DNA from: Gigantopelta aegis
Lineage: Eukaryota; Mollusca; Gastropoda; Neomphalida; Peltospiridae
Direction of reading: 5' to 3'
DNA length: 64,000 nucleotides
Assembly (NCBI RefSeq): GCF_016097555.1
Contig: NC_054704.1
Coordinates: forward strand, 92,578,653 to 92,642,652
Part shown: positions 30,701 through 38,905 of the stretch, piece after piece
Position numbering within the stretch: position 1 is the first letter of the stretch
Layout: each line of letters begins with the position of its first letter
Position numbers and translations under genes: made by a program
Notes under the pieces: generated by a model
The model's database searches: none
Told to the model about the DNA's origin: nothing
The model's input: the letters and a program-made list of their open reading frames with translations, nothing else

Positions 30701-33700
30701 TCATTATCATGGTCTTGACATTGGCCTTGCTAATGATTTTACCTCCAGATTGACCTTAACAATGTACAAGTTTACACTGTATTGGATATGAACCTAGTAC
30801 CAAATACTGATAGGTCTCTAAAACTATATTTGATGTTTTTGTTTTTTGTTATTTGTCTATTTTATATACATATATGGCTTACTTTTAATGGCTGTACTGT
30901 AACGCTATTGAACATATACCAGTTAAAAAATAAATTTAAAATATAGTTATACAGAGACAGAAATATTCTGTCTAATAAGGCCACAGCACCAATGAGGCCA
31001 GTCACAGGAAAGTCTTTTCTGAGACCTCTTAATAGAAAGGGCCAAACATAACACTGAAAGCCGATCAAGCCTCTATTATTTTGCCATTACACAGCAGCAT
31101 CAATGACTGGTAAAATAATCCATCCACTCATGTGCCAGTCTGACTTGCATACACCTGCTATTGATTGACTTACACTCTGAAGCAATCTCAGACTGGAAAG
31201 AAAGGAATAGCTGGATAAGGCAGGGAACATTTTGTTCAGTATCACGTTGGGATTTGCTACGCAAGTTTCAGAGATCGCTACACAATTCTAAAACATTAAA
31301 CAGTAGTTGCTAATCAATTTTGGATTGACTTGAAATATCGTTAATCTAGAATTTGAAAACAAAATGTTCCCTGTATGCCCAGGACCAACATCTGAGCATG
31401 AAGCCATCAGGGTGGGGTTTGGGGATGTAAAAGCATTTTGGTCCGTGTTAAGGTTATAACTTACATGATGATTTAGTCTTTCAGGGGGTGGGGGGTGGGT
31501 GAGGAGGACTGGAGGGTGCATAGGCAGTAAGGTATACATTATTTCCAGAGGATTTAAGTTTACAAAGAACCTCAAACATACAAACTGAACAACCAAAAGG
31601 AAGGAAGGAAGAAAGGTTTCATTTTTATTTAGGGTTAAGATAATGAGAGACAAAACATGCTGTCACCACTCCATGGACTAATATTTTCAATTAGGAACAA
31701 TGACTCTTTTATATGCACCATCTCACAGACAGGATAGTACATACCACAGCCTTTGTTACACCAGTTGTGAAGCACTGGCTGGAATGAGAAATGGTCCAAT
31801 CTGCCCACTGACTAAGATCAATCATAGACTGATCATGCCACACTTTACCACTGGCCTATGTCCCACCCACAACCAACATGATGCAAGAATGCTAGTTATA
31901 CTATGACCCTATTCTTGATGGACCTTCCTCCTAGTGGTGTTGTTAAACAAAACAAACTGGGGTGGGACGTAGCCCAGTGGTAAAGCCTGATGTGTGGTCA
32001 GTCTAGGATCGATCCCAGTTGGTGGGCCCATTGAGCTATTCCTTGTCCCATCCAGTGCACCACGACTGGTATATCAAAGGCTGTGGTATATACTATCCTG
32101 TCTATGGGATGGTGCATATAAATGATCCCTCGCTACTAACGGAAAAATGTAGCGGGTTTCCTCTCTTAGACTTGGTCAAAATTACCATATGGTTAACATC
32201 CAATAGCCAATGATTAACAAAACAATCTGCTCTAATGGTGTTGTTAAACAAAACAAACTTTTTAACAAAACAAACATTTTGAAGTTTTTGTATTTTGTGA
32301 AGAGAAAAACAGTGGTGGTTATCCCCTAGTTAGAAAGAAAAACAGTGGTGGTCATCCCCTAGTTAGAAAGAAAAAAACCCTGCTACCACCAATTATTGTA
32401 TGCATTATTCAGTGGGTTTTTTAGTAGTAGGGGCCTACATTACACTGCATACCTGGCAACATCTATTTACCAAGTGATGAGATGAGTATTCTCTGGATGT
32501 TTAGGCCTAATGTATGTTAGTATACTTTGGAATCTGAACCACCAAACTGTAATACATGATCAGGACCATAACAATGCATAACAATATCGACATTTGGCAT
32601 AATAGTGGTTGATTCCATGAATCTCTATCTAGTGCCTCATCTATAGGATGACAGCCACTTCTGAGGAGATCCTTTACTGGACAATCCACCCTTCTTGCAC
32701 TGCCATAAAGAGGACTGCCACTCCCAGACTGGTTTACTAAATCAAAACAAGCACTGGACAGAACTCATTGGAATAACTATAGTTGTGATTCCATGAATCA
32801 CTGTCATAACAGTGATGATATCAGGTGTTCATGAAAGTCAAGCATATCCTGCCCGACCGGTGGCACCTGCCATTAGTACTACCACCACAAGTGCCCTCAG
32901 CTATCTGGACTGTCTGCCAGGACAGTGGATTAGTGGATAGTTGTTTGTGGTTAGTGAGAGAGAAGTCAGTGTAGTAGCCTTACACCTACCCGCTAAATCA
33001 TTAAACTTCGGTTGGGATGTGAACCCAGTACCTACCAGCCTCTAATCCAACAGCTTAAACACTACACCACATTCCCTGGTGTACAAGTCTTGCCAGAGAC
33101 AACAGATGGTGACGGAAGTACAAAACATGACTAAAGCATTTATTCTGTTTCAATTTCAAAGATTAAAAATATATATTACCCACATGGTGGTTTTAAAAGG
33201 CTGCAGCTTATTTTACTTTGAATAGGCCCAACCTGGTATTAAATTCAAAACCCCATCTCATATTTAACACTGACCATTGTCACCCTGGGTCAACATTTTA
33301 ATCATTAAATAATCTGATGAGATAAACCGTTGACTGACGCTGCTGGGAAACTGGACCTATATTGGTGTTGTAGACTAAACAGAAAATTACCCATATACAT
33401 AGAGGCCTTGTCAAGTAGAAGATAAAACTGTGGAGGCTCGACTTTTGTGAACAAAAGACAAATCAGAGTGTGACAGCTTTAAGCTAAATGTTGATGTTGA
33501 ATACTGATACACTTATGTATAGAACGTTCTGTTCAATGATTATACCAGTTCTAAAGTTTGTATGAAAATACTTACAAACAGAATGCATGTACTCACATTA
33601 TAGCATATGTGTTAGATGCAATGTTCAACTATAATGGACATAAAAGAATATTCAGAATGCATGTTGACTGTCAGTTTAAAAAAAATAAGTTTCACACCTC

Positions 33701-34496
33701 TTGTGTCTCATTTTACAACCTGACCGGTTAAAAACATGCTTAGGGTGCTCATTGATTTTTTTTTTGTTTAAAGGAGTCAAATTGTAGTGTTTTTCTTTAG
33801 TATAACTGACGTTGGAAGCGGGGAGGGGGAGCGATGTATTTTTTATATGTTTATACATGTATTTATATATATGTGTGTGCGTGTGCCGTCCCCTCCCCAC
33901 CCCCCCCCCCCAACTTTTTGGCACCTTTCTACGCCCGTGAGTATTTTTAGCCTTCAGTCTAGAAGATAAAACTGTATTTTCTGAATAAGAGTGGATTTAG
34001 TTACCTAAATTCCAAAACAATAGGCGTGATTTATAATTAAAAACGAGGATGTGTATTTACAATATTTACGATATTTAAGTGACTATGGCCGCACCCCCCC
34101 CCCCCGATAAACCATGAGTAAATTGCAGTGCGTGCGTACGTGTCTGTGTGCGTGTATGTGTGCACAAGTGTACAGTGTGTGTGTGTGTGTGTGTGTATGT
34201 TTCATTGATTGAGCTTATGTTTATAATCACAAACCCTGAATACTATTAGTTCACCTTGTATCTCTGCAAGGATTCAGGGTTGCGATAGCACAATCATTAT
34301 TTAACCGCGACTCGCTGTACCGTCATTCGATACACATAATAAGAATGCCGTCTCAGGCAAAACAACTAAACAGGTACTGCACAATATCGAGACAATACTG
34401 TCATAAGGTTTAATTTTAAATCAGTGTATGAATAAATATACATACCTTCAACTGACATTCACGACTCAAACCGTATACTGGGCCTCTATTTGCCAT
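24442..34496 (-). CDS. Transgelin/calponin-family actin-binding protein, complete gene, six exons
   Basis: Six exons join in phase to a 241-residue protein. The start MANRGPVYGLSRECQLK matches the conserved transgelin N terminus, so the start codon is well supported. A single calponin-homology domain (about residues 20-135) includes REAVGWIEEVTG, KDGTALCELMNKINPG and a FINACLNYNM stretch, and then VVNAIHALGSL. One calponin-like repeat follows (GLQYGTNKVASQAGMTPYGL). The family binds and cross-links actin in muscle and cytoskeleton. The roughly 45-residue acidic C-terminal extension (duplicated TSVEER, then Asp/Asn-rich) is longer than in 180-200-residue Mp20, myophilin or transgelin. Close paralogues cannot be told apart here. 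Confidence 0.95.
25147..25179 (-). CDS. Transgelin-like exon 5 (33-bp micro-exon)
   Basis: Eleven codons, VVNAIHALGSL, between a TGCAG acceptor and a GTAAGA donor. It completes the end of the CH domain and is in phase 0 on both sides. Without it the CH domain would lack its final helix. Confidence 0.92.
25735..26014. repeat. 45-bp minisatellite carrying copies of a splice donor
   Basis: The motif ACTCACCGAGTACAT recurs at 25741, 25786, 25831, 25874, 25919, 25964 and 26009 (spacing 43-45). The one at 26009 is the real exon-4 donor of the transgelin-like gene. The unit reads ACTCACCGAGTACATCATAT, GAACTGTGATATAACAGTGT and TATTA. More degraded units extend left to about 25585. Confidence 0.95.
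26015..26119 (-). CDS. Transgelin-like exon 4 (CH domain)
   Basis: Acceptor TTTTTTTAAG, donor GTGAGT at 26014-26009. Encodes MENIELFINACLNYNMNKVD and then IFQTLDLYEAKSMYS. The last 8-9 bases of this exon plus the donor are the unit copied in the adjacent 45-bp array. Missing the donor adds only Val-Ser before a stop. Confidence 0.95.
26195..26331. mobile_element. piggyBac-like MITE, 5'-truncated fragment
   Basis: Its right end TAAAAACTAGAGTCTGTCAC followed by TTTAA matches the right ends at 42500, 48823 and about 49200. It lies just 3' of exon 3 of the transgelin-like gene. Confidence 0.6.
26345..26411 (-). CDS. Transgelin-like exon 3 (CH domain)
   Basis: Acceptor TTTTTACAG, donor GTACAT. 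Encodes LMNKINPGAIKRYHKQKTTF KQ. The LMNKINPG motif matches the LxNxLxPG consensus of type-3 CH domains. Confidence 0.95.
27085..27476 (+). mobile_element. SINE with second tRNA-like head nested in it
   Basis: The head GCAAGATGTCGCCCAATGGT plus GGATCGATCCC is followed at 27163-27225 by a second tRNA-like segment (GAGCTAGCTCAGTGGAGAGA with GGATCAAACACC). The common body and the ...AATAAACTTTAACTTTA tail then continue. Either one SINE jumped into another or heads were exchanged. Confidence 0.7.
27659..27807 (-). CDS. Transgelin-like exon 2 (CH domain)
   Basis: Acceptor TACAG, donor GTAAGT. Encodes TKEKFNLDRAREAVGWIEEV, GKIQDEYDVAEVLKDGTALC and E (split codon). DGTALC is the conserved helix-C/E region of calponin-homology domains. 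Confidence 0.95.
27966..28072. mobile_element. Palindromic MITE (about 107 bp)
   Basis: Left arm GGGCTCATTTTTATGAATCG and GCGCTAAGATCAC is the inverted, imperfect counterpart of GTGATCTTAGTCCTGAGATC and ACGTAAAATGGGGCT. The whole unit could form one hairpin. It lies in intron 1 of the transgelin-like gene. Confidence 0.65.
29328..29342. repeat. Poly(C) run
   Basis: A run of about 15 C within a C-rich stretch in intron 1 of the transgelin-like gene. Prone to sequencing error. Confidence 0.9.
29531..29768 (+). mobile_element. tRNA-derived SINE, diverged
   Basis: Head AGGGGTGGGATGTAGCCCAG and B-box-like GGATCCATCCC, body TATATCAAAGGCTGTGGTAT, and a shortened tail (CCAACAGCCAGTGCTCTGGT). Internal deletions are evident. 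Confidence 0.75.
30195..30385 (-). mobile_element. SINE, minus strand (CCTCGGTG-type head, decayed)
   Basis: The plus strand shows CATTTCAACCTATTTTTGTG, ATCCAATTAAGC, GTGGGTTAGTTGTTAGTAGT and CTGGTTGCGAACCC, matching 17016-17250. The head has degraded. Confidence 0.65.
31690..31872 (-). mobile_element. tRNA-derived SINE, minus strand
   Basis: The plus strand reads CTTTTATATGCACCATCTCA, ACAGCCTTTGTTACACCAGT, then GATCAATCATAGACTGATCA and GGCCTATGTCCCACCC, the reverse of the GGGACGTAGCCC head and body. Its tail seems missing. Confidence 0.75.
31960..32262 (+). mobile_element. tRNA-derived SINE, nearly full-length
   Basis: Head GGGGTGGGACGTAGCCCAGT with GGATCGATCCC, body ACTGGTATATCAAAGGCTGT, GGTGCATATAAATGATCCCT, and tail CCAATAGCCAATGATTAACA ending GTTAAACAAAACAAAC. 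A (T)n plus ACAAAACAAAC remnant follows. Confidence 0.85.
32300..32372. repeat. Two-copy tandem duplication (about 36 bp)
   Basis: AAAAACAGTGGTGGTTATCC and AAAAACAGTGGTGGTCATCC, each followed by CCTAGTTAGAAAGAAA, lie head to tail immediately after a SINE. Confidence 0.9.
32850..33085 (-). mobile_element. SINE, minus strand (CCTCGGTG-type family), decayed
   Basis: The plus strand includes TATCTGGACTGTCTGCCAGG, ACAGTGGATTAGTGGATAGT, GTAGCCTTACACCTACCCGC and GGATGTGAACCCAGTACCTA, matching 17016-17250 and 44610-45255. Confidence 0.65.
34446..34496 (-). CDS. Transgelin-like exon 1 (start codon)
   Basis: Seventeen codons, MANRGPVYGLSRECQLK, from ATG at 34496-34494 to the donor GTATGT. Ends in phase 0. 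The first intron is about 6.6 kb and filled with SINEs. No classical CArG box was noticed just upstream, but a CCAAT motif lies in the opposite orientation near 34597. Confidence 0.93.
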
Positions 34497-35307
34497 ATCT
34501 TTGGTAAAAAGACAGTGATGTTTGTTGACACCATACACGTGTTTTGACCGATCAACTAATCAACTGCTGTTTAATACAACACGATCGATTTGACCAATCA
34601 CAAAACACTTGTCAGTAGGCCTAGTTCACGGAGCGGAATGTTTTAAAGTTTGTCAAGATGTTATTAAAATTATCAATCGCCTTAACAAGTTGCACATTTA
34701 TTGCGATTAATATATGTTAAAGGACAAATTAGTAAACATTATGTGTCCGTAAGAAACTTATTTTATCTTGAAAGGCTTTAGTTAGTTTAGAATGCTTCCG
34801 GAGCCACTTAATATTCACGATGAAGAATTTTGTACTGCATTTTATTTTTCACTACGAAAAAATAATGCTATGCAAACGCAGTCTCGGATAACTAAATGAA
34901 ATACAGTAAGTAAACTCCATACTAGAAGTAAGTAAATTTTATTGTGTGTCCACCATTAATTTTTTTTGTCCACAAATCTTTAAAAAGAAGTAGTAATGCC
35001 CGCAATTAAAGATATATCATATTGTGACATGTTTTCGACCAACACGTTTCTAAATGTTTGTAGTTCAAAGTTATTGCGAAACCGTATGATCTATGATGTA
35101 ACCATCAGCCGCAATGTAACGATAATTTGTAGTTTTACTCTAGAAGAAAATATTGCATGTCGCATTCAAACTAAAATTGACATATGTTTGATAAAATATC
35201 ATTAACATTATACAAGTTAGCAGTTTACATTTATAAGATGTATATTCTTGGTCTTAATATAAAATAAAATGCTTCACTTGATCACATTTAGCTGCAAGCA
35301 AGTCTTA
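34497..35307. other. Upstream region of transgelin-like gene
   Basis: No ORF with recognisable content. It should include the transgelin-like promoter on the minus strand, but no TATA box or CArG box could be assigned with confidence. The GT-rich tract at 34136-34200 lies inside the first intron, not here. Confidence 0.4.
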
Positions 35308-36908
35308 CTACTCAAAAGAATTTAAGGGTCAGATGATATTTTCGACATTATTTTCTGAATGTCAATTATATTAGCTAGACCATAATGTCACGCATGGTAT
35401 TGTTCCATTTTGACGAAAGTGGGTCTAAGCAACCCATAAATAATTTAAAATCCACTGTCATTGACACTGTCGACTAGTTCTAATGGCGAAAACATGCTTA
35501 CATTTGCACGTAAATTAGGGCGAAAGCGAAAGGTCTGCTAAGTGCCCATAACTTGCTTTTTCACAAAGTGCTTCATTTGCACGCTTTGCACGTGTATTCC
35601 ATGTTCCCAATGCTGAATTTCCGTATAATTGGAGCTTGCGTTCGTGTACGGTGCACACTCCAAATTCGACAATGGTACGACGTCAACTGACTATCGAAGA
35701 TCGAGGAAGGGCTATTGCTTGGCTTCAGGATGGCAATACGCAAAGAAATGTTGCTCTGAGACTTGGTGTCAGTCAGAGTGTCGTTGGCCGACTGTGGCAA
35801 CGGTACCAAGCAACGAATTCTGTTCGAAATCGTCCACGTTCGGGAAGACCCCGAAGCACTACAAATAGAGAGGACCGCTACATCACCAATATGGCTCTAC
35901 GTCAACGCACAACCACTGCACGCCGATTACGTGACAATCTGCGGACTGCGACTGGAACTCGAGTGTCTGATCAAACCATACGCAATCGTCTGAGAGCCAA
36001 TAATCTACGCTGCCGTCGCCAGGCTGTTCGACCACCACTCCTACCACGTCACAGAACGGTCAGACGTCACTGGTGCATGCTTCATCTGCGGTGGCAACGT
36101 GTTCAGTGGGGTCGAGTGATGTTCACTGATGAGTCCAGGTTTCGTCTCCAGTTCAATGCCGGTCGGGTTCGTGTCTACAGACGTCCTGGGGAGCGCTTCG
36201 CTGACGTTAACGTTAGACAACGTCACCGGTTCGGTGGTGGCAGCGTCATGGTGTGGGGCGGCATCTCTATCCACCACAGGACCCCCCTCTATGTGGTGGA
36301 TGGCAATCTGAATGGAATCCGCTATCTGAATGAGATTATCCGGCCGTTGGTTCTCCCAGGCCTTCAGCAGATTGGCGGCGGGGCAGTTCTGCAGGATGAC
36401 AATGCCAGACCCCACCGCACCAGGGTGGTAACGGACTTTCTCAGACAACAAGGTATCGCCAGGATGGATTGGCCAGCATATTCGCCTGACTTGGCCCCAA
36501 TAGAGAACGCCTGGGACGAATTAGGCAGGAGAGTTCGGGATAACCATGCCCCTCCGGTCAACCTTCATGATCTGGGTCAACTTCTTATGGCAGAGTGGCA
36601 GGCCATTCCCCAAGAGTTCTTCAGACGTCTGATCAACAGCATGAGGCAACGATGTGTCGAGTGTATTCGCGCCAGGGGTGGATTCACACACTATTAAACG
36701 AATGTTCTAATGTGTAAAATCCATGTTTGACAACCTTCAACTTTGACAGCATGTCATGTGACTTTCTTGTATACAGTGACGTTTATTTGTGTTTTTTTGT
36801 AAATATGGAACAATAAATAAAAAATTTGGTGTAGTTTACATCATCAATCTAATACACTCTGAAACTTATTTGGTTATAAATTTTTGACCCTTAAATTCTT
36901 TTGAGTAG
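35308..36908 (+). mobile_element. Tc1-family DNA transposon, apparently complete (1,601 bp)
   Basis: The ends are perfect inverted repeats over at least 23 bases beginning CTACTCAAAAGAATTTAAGG, flanked by TA at 35306-35307 and 36909-36910. Further inside, ATTGTTCCATTTT (about 35398) has an imperfect inverted partner near 36808, suggesting long imperfect arms. The transposase ORF has no stop or frameshift and is visibly more GC-rich than its surroundings. These points fit a young, possibly mobile copy. It sits between the transgelin-like gene and the multi-pass gene. Confidence 0.95.
35672..36697 (+). CDS. Tc1-family transposase, DD34E, 341 residues
   Basis: Catalyses cut-and-paste transposition at TA targets. 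Reading from the Met at 35672 (MVRRQLTIEDRGRAIAWLQD) gives 341 residues, the usual Tc1 size. An upstream in-frame ATG at 35636 adds 12 residues with no family counterpart. Residues 1-50 form the first HTH (VALRLGVSQSVVGRLWQRY), followed by the GRPR minor-groove motif at about 58-61 and a second HTH to about 115. The catalytic triad is D153 (FTDESRF), D243 (LQDDNARPH) and E278 (SPDLAPIENAWDEL), with 34 residues between the last two. A GGG-SVMVWGGIS glycine-rich block lies at 188-199. Nothing essential appears missing. Confidence 0.96.
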   Translation: MVRRQLTIEDRGRAIAWLQDGNTQRNVALRLGVSQSVVGRLWQRYQATNSVRNRPRSGRPRSTTNREDRYITNMALRQRTTTARRLRDNLRTATGTRVSDQTIRNRLRANNLRCRRQAVRPPLLPRHRTVRRHWCMLHLRWQRVQWGRVMFTDESRFRLQFNAGRVRVYRRPGERFADVNVRQRHRFGGGSVMVWGGISIHHRTPLYVVDGNLNGIRYLNEIIRPLVLPGLQQIGGGAVLQDDNARPHRTRVVTDFLRQQGIARMDWPAYSPDLAPIENAWDELGRRVRDNHAPPVNLHDLGQLLMAEWQAIPQEFFRRLINSMRQRCVECIRARGGFTHY

Positions 36909-37573
36909 TATATATTTACATTGGGTCTGCCACATGATAATGGAATGTTACTTGATACTCAAGCTAAAGTAGAAACCTTTAAAAGTGTTAACAGTGTTTT
37001 ATCTATAAACTATTTTCACACAATATGCCTACAAGAAAAGTGTATCAATCTTGTTTGTGTTTGTGTTTTTTGTTTTAGCAGGTGAATTTTTATTTCACTT
37101 GCTAGGCTAAAAATAAGCTGTTCTTCACTTTTCGCTTTTTGCAGGTTGCAATTTCTAGCCCTGAGTTTGTAATTACTGCAAGCTTGTGTTTTGGTGAACC
37201 TAGATTGATTCTAACATGAATTTTCCCTCTGTCTAGAATGTTCTTCTACTTTTTTTCACTTTTATGTTAATTTTGTGACTACAGTGATTAAGGAAGATAT
37301 TAAAATTATTTGGTTTTGTTTGATTGCTTTTTTTTCTTAGTAGTTTCCTGTTACAGAATTAAAATCAGATACAATATTTACTTATCAGGCTGTTAAGTTA
37401 ACATAATTCTGTGCTTCCGTGAATCCCAAATTCTGGTTCAGGAACATTGAATCTCAAAATATCTACATTACTCCATTTTATACATCCAGTCAAATCCTAA
37501 TATTTTTTTTTTAAATCTCTTTATTTGATGCCTGCTTATACAAAAATGTAAGCCTCAGGCTTTCTGCCAGAAA

Positions 37574-37895
37574 GGGGCGGGACGTAGCCCAGTGGTACAG
37601 CGCTCGCTTGATGCGTGGTCGGTGTGGGATCTATCCCCGTCGGTGGGCCCATTAGGGCTATATCTCATTCTAGCCAGTGCACCACGACTAGTATATCAAA
37701 GGCCGTGGTATGTACTACCCTGTCTGTGGGATGGTGCATATAAAAGATTCCTTGCTGCTAATCGTAAAAAGTAGCCCATGAAGTGGCGATTGCAGGTTTC
37801 CTCTCAGTATCTGTGTGGTCCTTAACCATATGTCTCACGCCCTATAACCGTAAATAAAATGTGTTGAGTGCATCATTAAATAAAACATTTCTTTC
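37574..37895 (+). mobile_element. tRNA-derived SINE (GGGACGTAGCCC head, TTTC tail), 13-bp target duplication
   Basis: Head GGGCGGGACGTAGCCCAGTG, body ACTAGTATATCAAAGGCCGT, GTGGTCCTTAACCATATGTC, and a (TTTC)n tail. It is flanked by TTTCTGCCAGAAA at 37561-37573 and 37896-37908. The duplicated bases are those of the host MITE. Confidence 0.93.
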
Positions 37896-38048
37896 TTTCT
37901 GCCAGAAAATAATATGAGGGTACATAATAAAACCAAACCAGATCATAAGTGCTCCTACTAGGTGGTTATGGGTTTGAAATATTTGAATTTGGACATTGCA
38001 TTTCATTTACTTTGACAAATTATAAACAGGAGTTCTGTTACTATAATC

Positions 38049-38434
38049 ACCAGCCTCGGTGGCGTTGTGGTTAGGCCATCGGTCTACAGGCTGGTAGGTA
38101 CTGGGTTCGGATCCCAGTCGAGGCATGGGATTTTTAATCCAGATACTGACTCCAAACCCTGAGTGAGTACTCCGCAAGGCTCAATGGGTAGGTATAAACC
38201 ACTTGCACTGACCAGTGATCCATAACTGATTCAACAAAGGCCATGGTTTGTGCTATCCTGCCTATGGGAAGCGCAAATAAAAGATCCCTTGCTGCTAATC
38301 GGAAAGAGTAGCCCATGAAGTGGCGACAGCGGGTTTCCTCTCAAAATCTGTGTGGTCCTTAACCATATGTCTGACGCCAGATAACTGTAAATAAAATGTG
38401 TTGAGTGCGTCGTTAAATAAAGTATTTCTTTCTT
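38049..38434 (+). mobile_element. tRNA-derived SINE (CCTCGGTG head, TTTC tail), 13-bp target duplication
   Basis: Head CAGCCTCGGTGGCGTTGTGG with GGGTTCGGATCCCAG, then the same body and tail as the SINE at 37574-37895. It is flanked by TGTTACTATAATC at 38036-38048 and 38435-38447. Different head, same body. Confidence 0.93.
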
Positions 38435-38833
38435 TGTTACTATAATCTGTCTAAAAATTAATTAATTTTCAATATTTTAGGGTATGTAATTTTACTGTTC
38501 ATACCCTCTGGCAGAAACCCTGAGCATAAGTTGTTTACTAAGTGATTTTATCATGTATGAATGCATGTAATTGTATTAACATTTTGTCATTATAAATAAC
38601 AAAATGACTAATTCTTCTTTTTTTAAAGTCATAATATATACAGTTTGTATTATATATAAAATTATTGACATAAATGGACGTAATACCTACATTTTTACTT
38701 TCTATTTAATAAAAGTTTGAGACATCAATTTTAACTACAAAGCATGAAATGATTACAAATTCCTGGTAGTGAATGTTCAAAATACAATTTCTGTAAATCC
38801 CCTGACTTTAAAGCATATAATTTTATTTTTCAG

Positions 38834-38905
38834 AATATTAATGGAGGATGGCATCATTTTTGACAGCCAAAGCAGTACACTGTATCATTCTTGCCAATAT
38901 AACAA
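38834..38905 (+). CDS. Multi-pass gene, candidate exon 1 in window
   Basis: Acceptor TTTTTCAG, donor AACAA|GTAATC. The frame reads ILMEDGIIFDSQSSTLYHSC then QYN. Phase matches exon 2 only if that exon starts at 40251. An ATG at 38841 is available, but no signal peptide follows, so this is probably internal. Confidence 0.45.

Larger units (their letters stand above)
37556..38522. mobile_element. hAT-like MITE with two SINE insertions
   Basis: The ends CAGGCTTTCTGCCAGA and TCTGGCAGAAACCCTG are imperfect inverted repeats. Interior pieces (ATAATATGAGGGTACATAAT, TTTCAATATTTTAGGGTATG) align with the reverse of 10340-10594. SINEs sit at 37574-37895 and 38049-38434, each with its own target duplication. 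Removing them leaves a unit about the length of the 10-kb copy. Confidence 0.8.

Noticed and set aside
36041..36561. 136- and 65-codon minus-strand ORFs
   Set aside because: Antisense shadows of the Tc1 transposase.
37590..37650. tRNA gene candidates at SINE heads (also 17527, 31965, 38049, 45640, 56060)
   Set aside because: A- and B-box-like motifs are present but cloverleaf pairing is poor and each is followed by the SINE body; they are SINE promoters, not tRNA genes.
38841..38905. Start codon of the multi-pass gene at 38841
   Set aside because: No signal peptide follows and an acceptor precedes it, so an internal exon is more likely; not settled.
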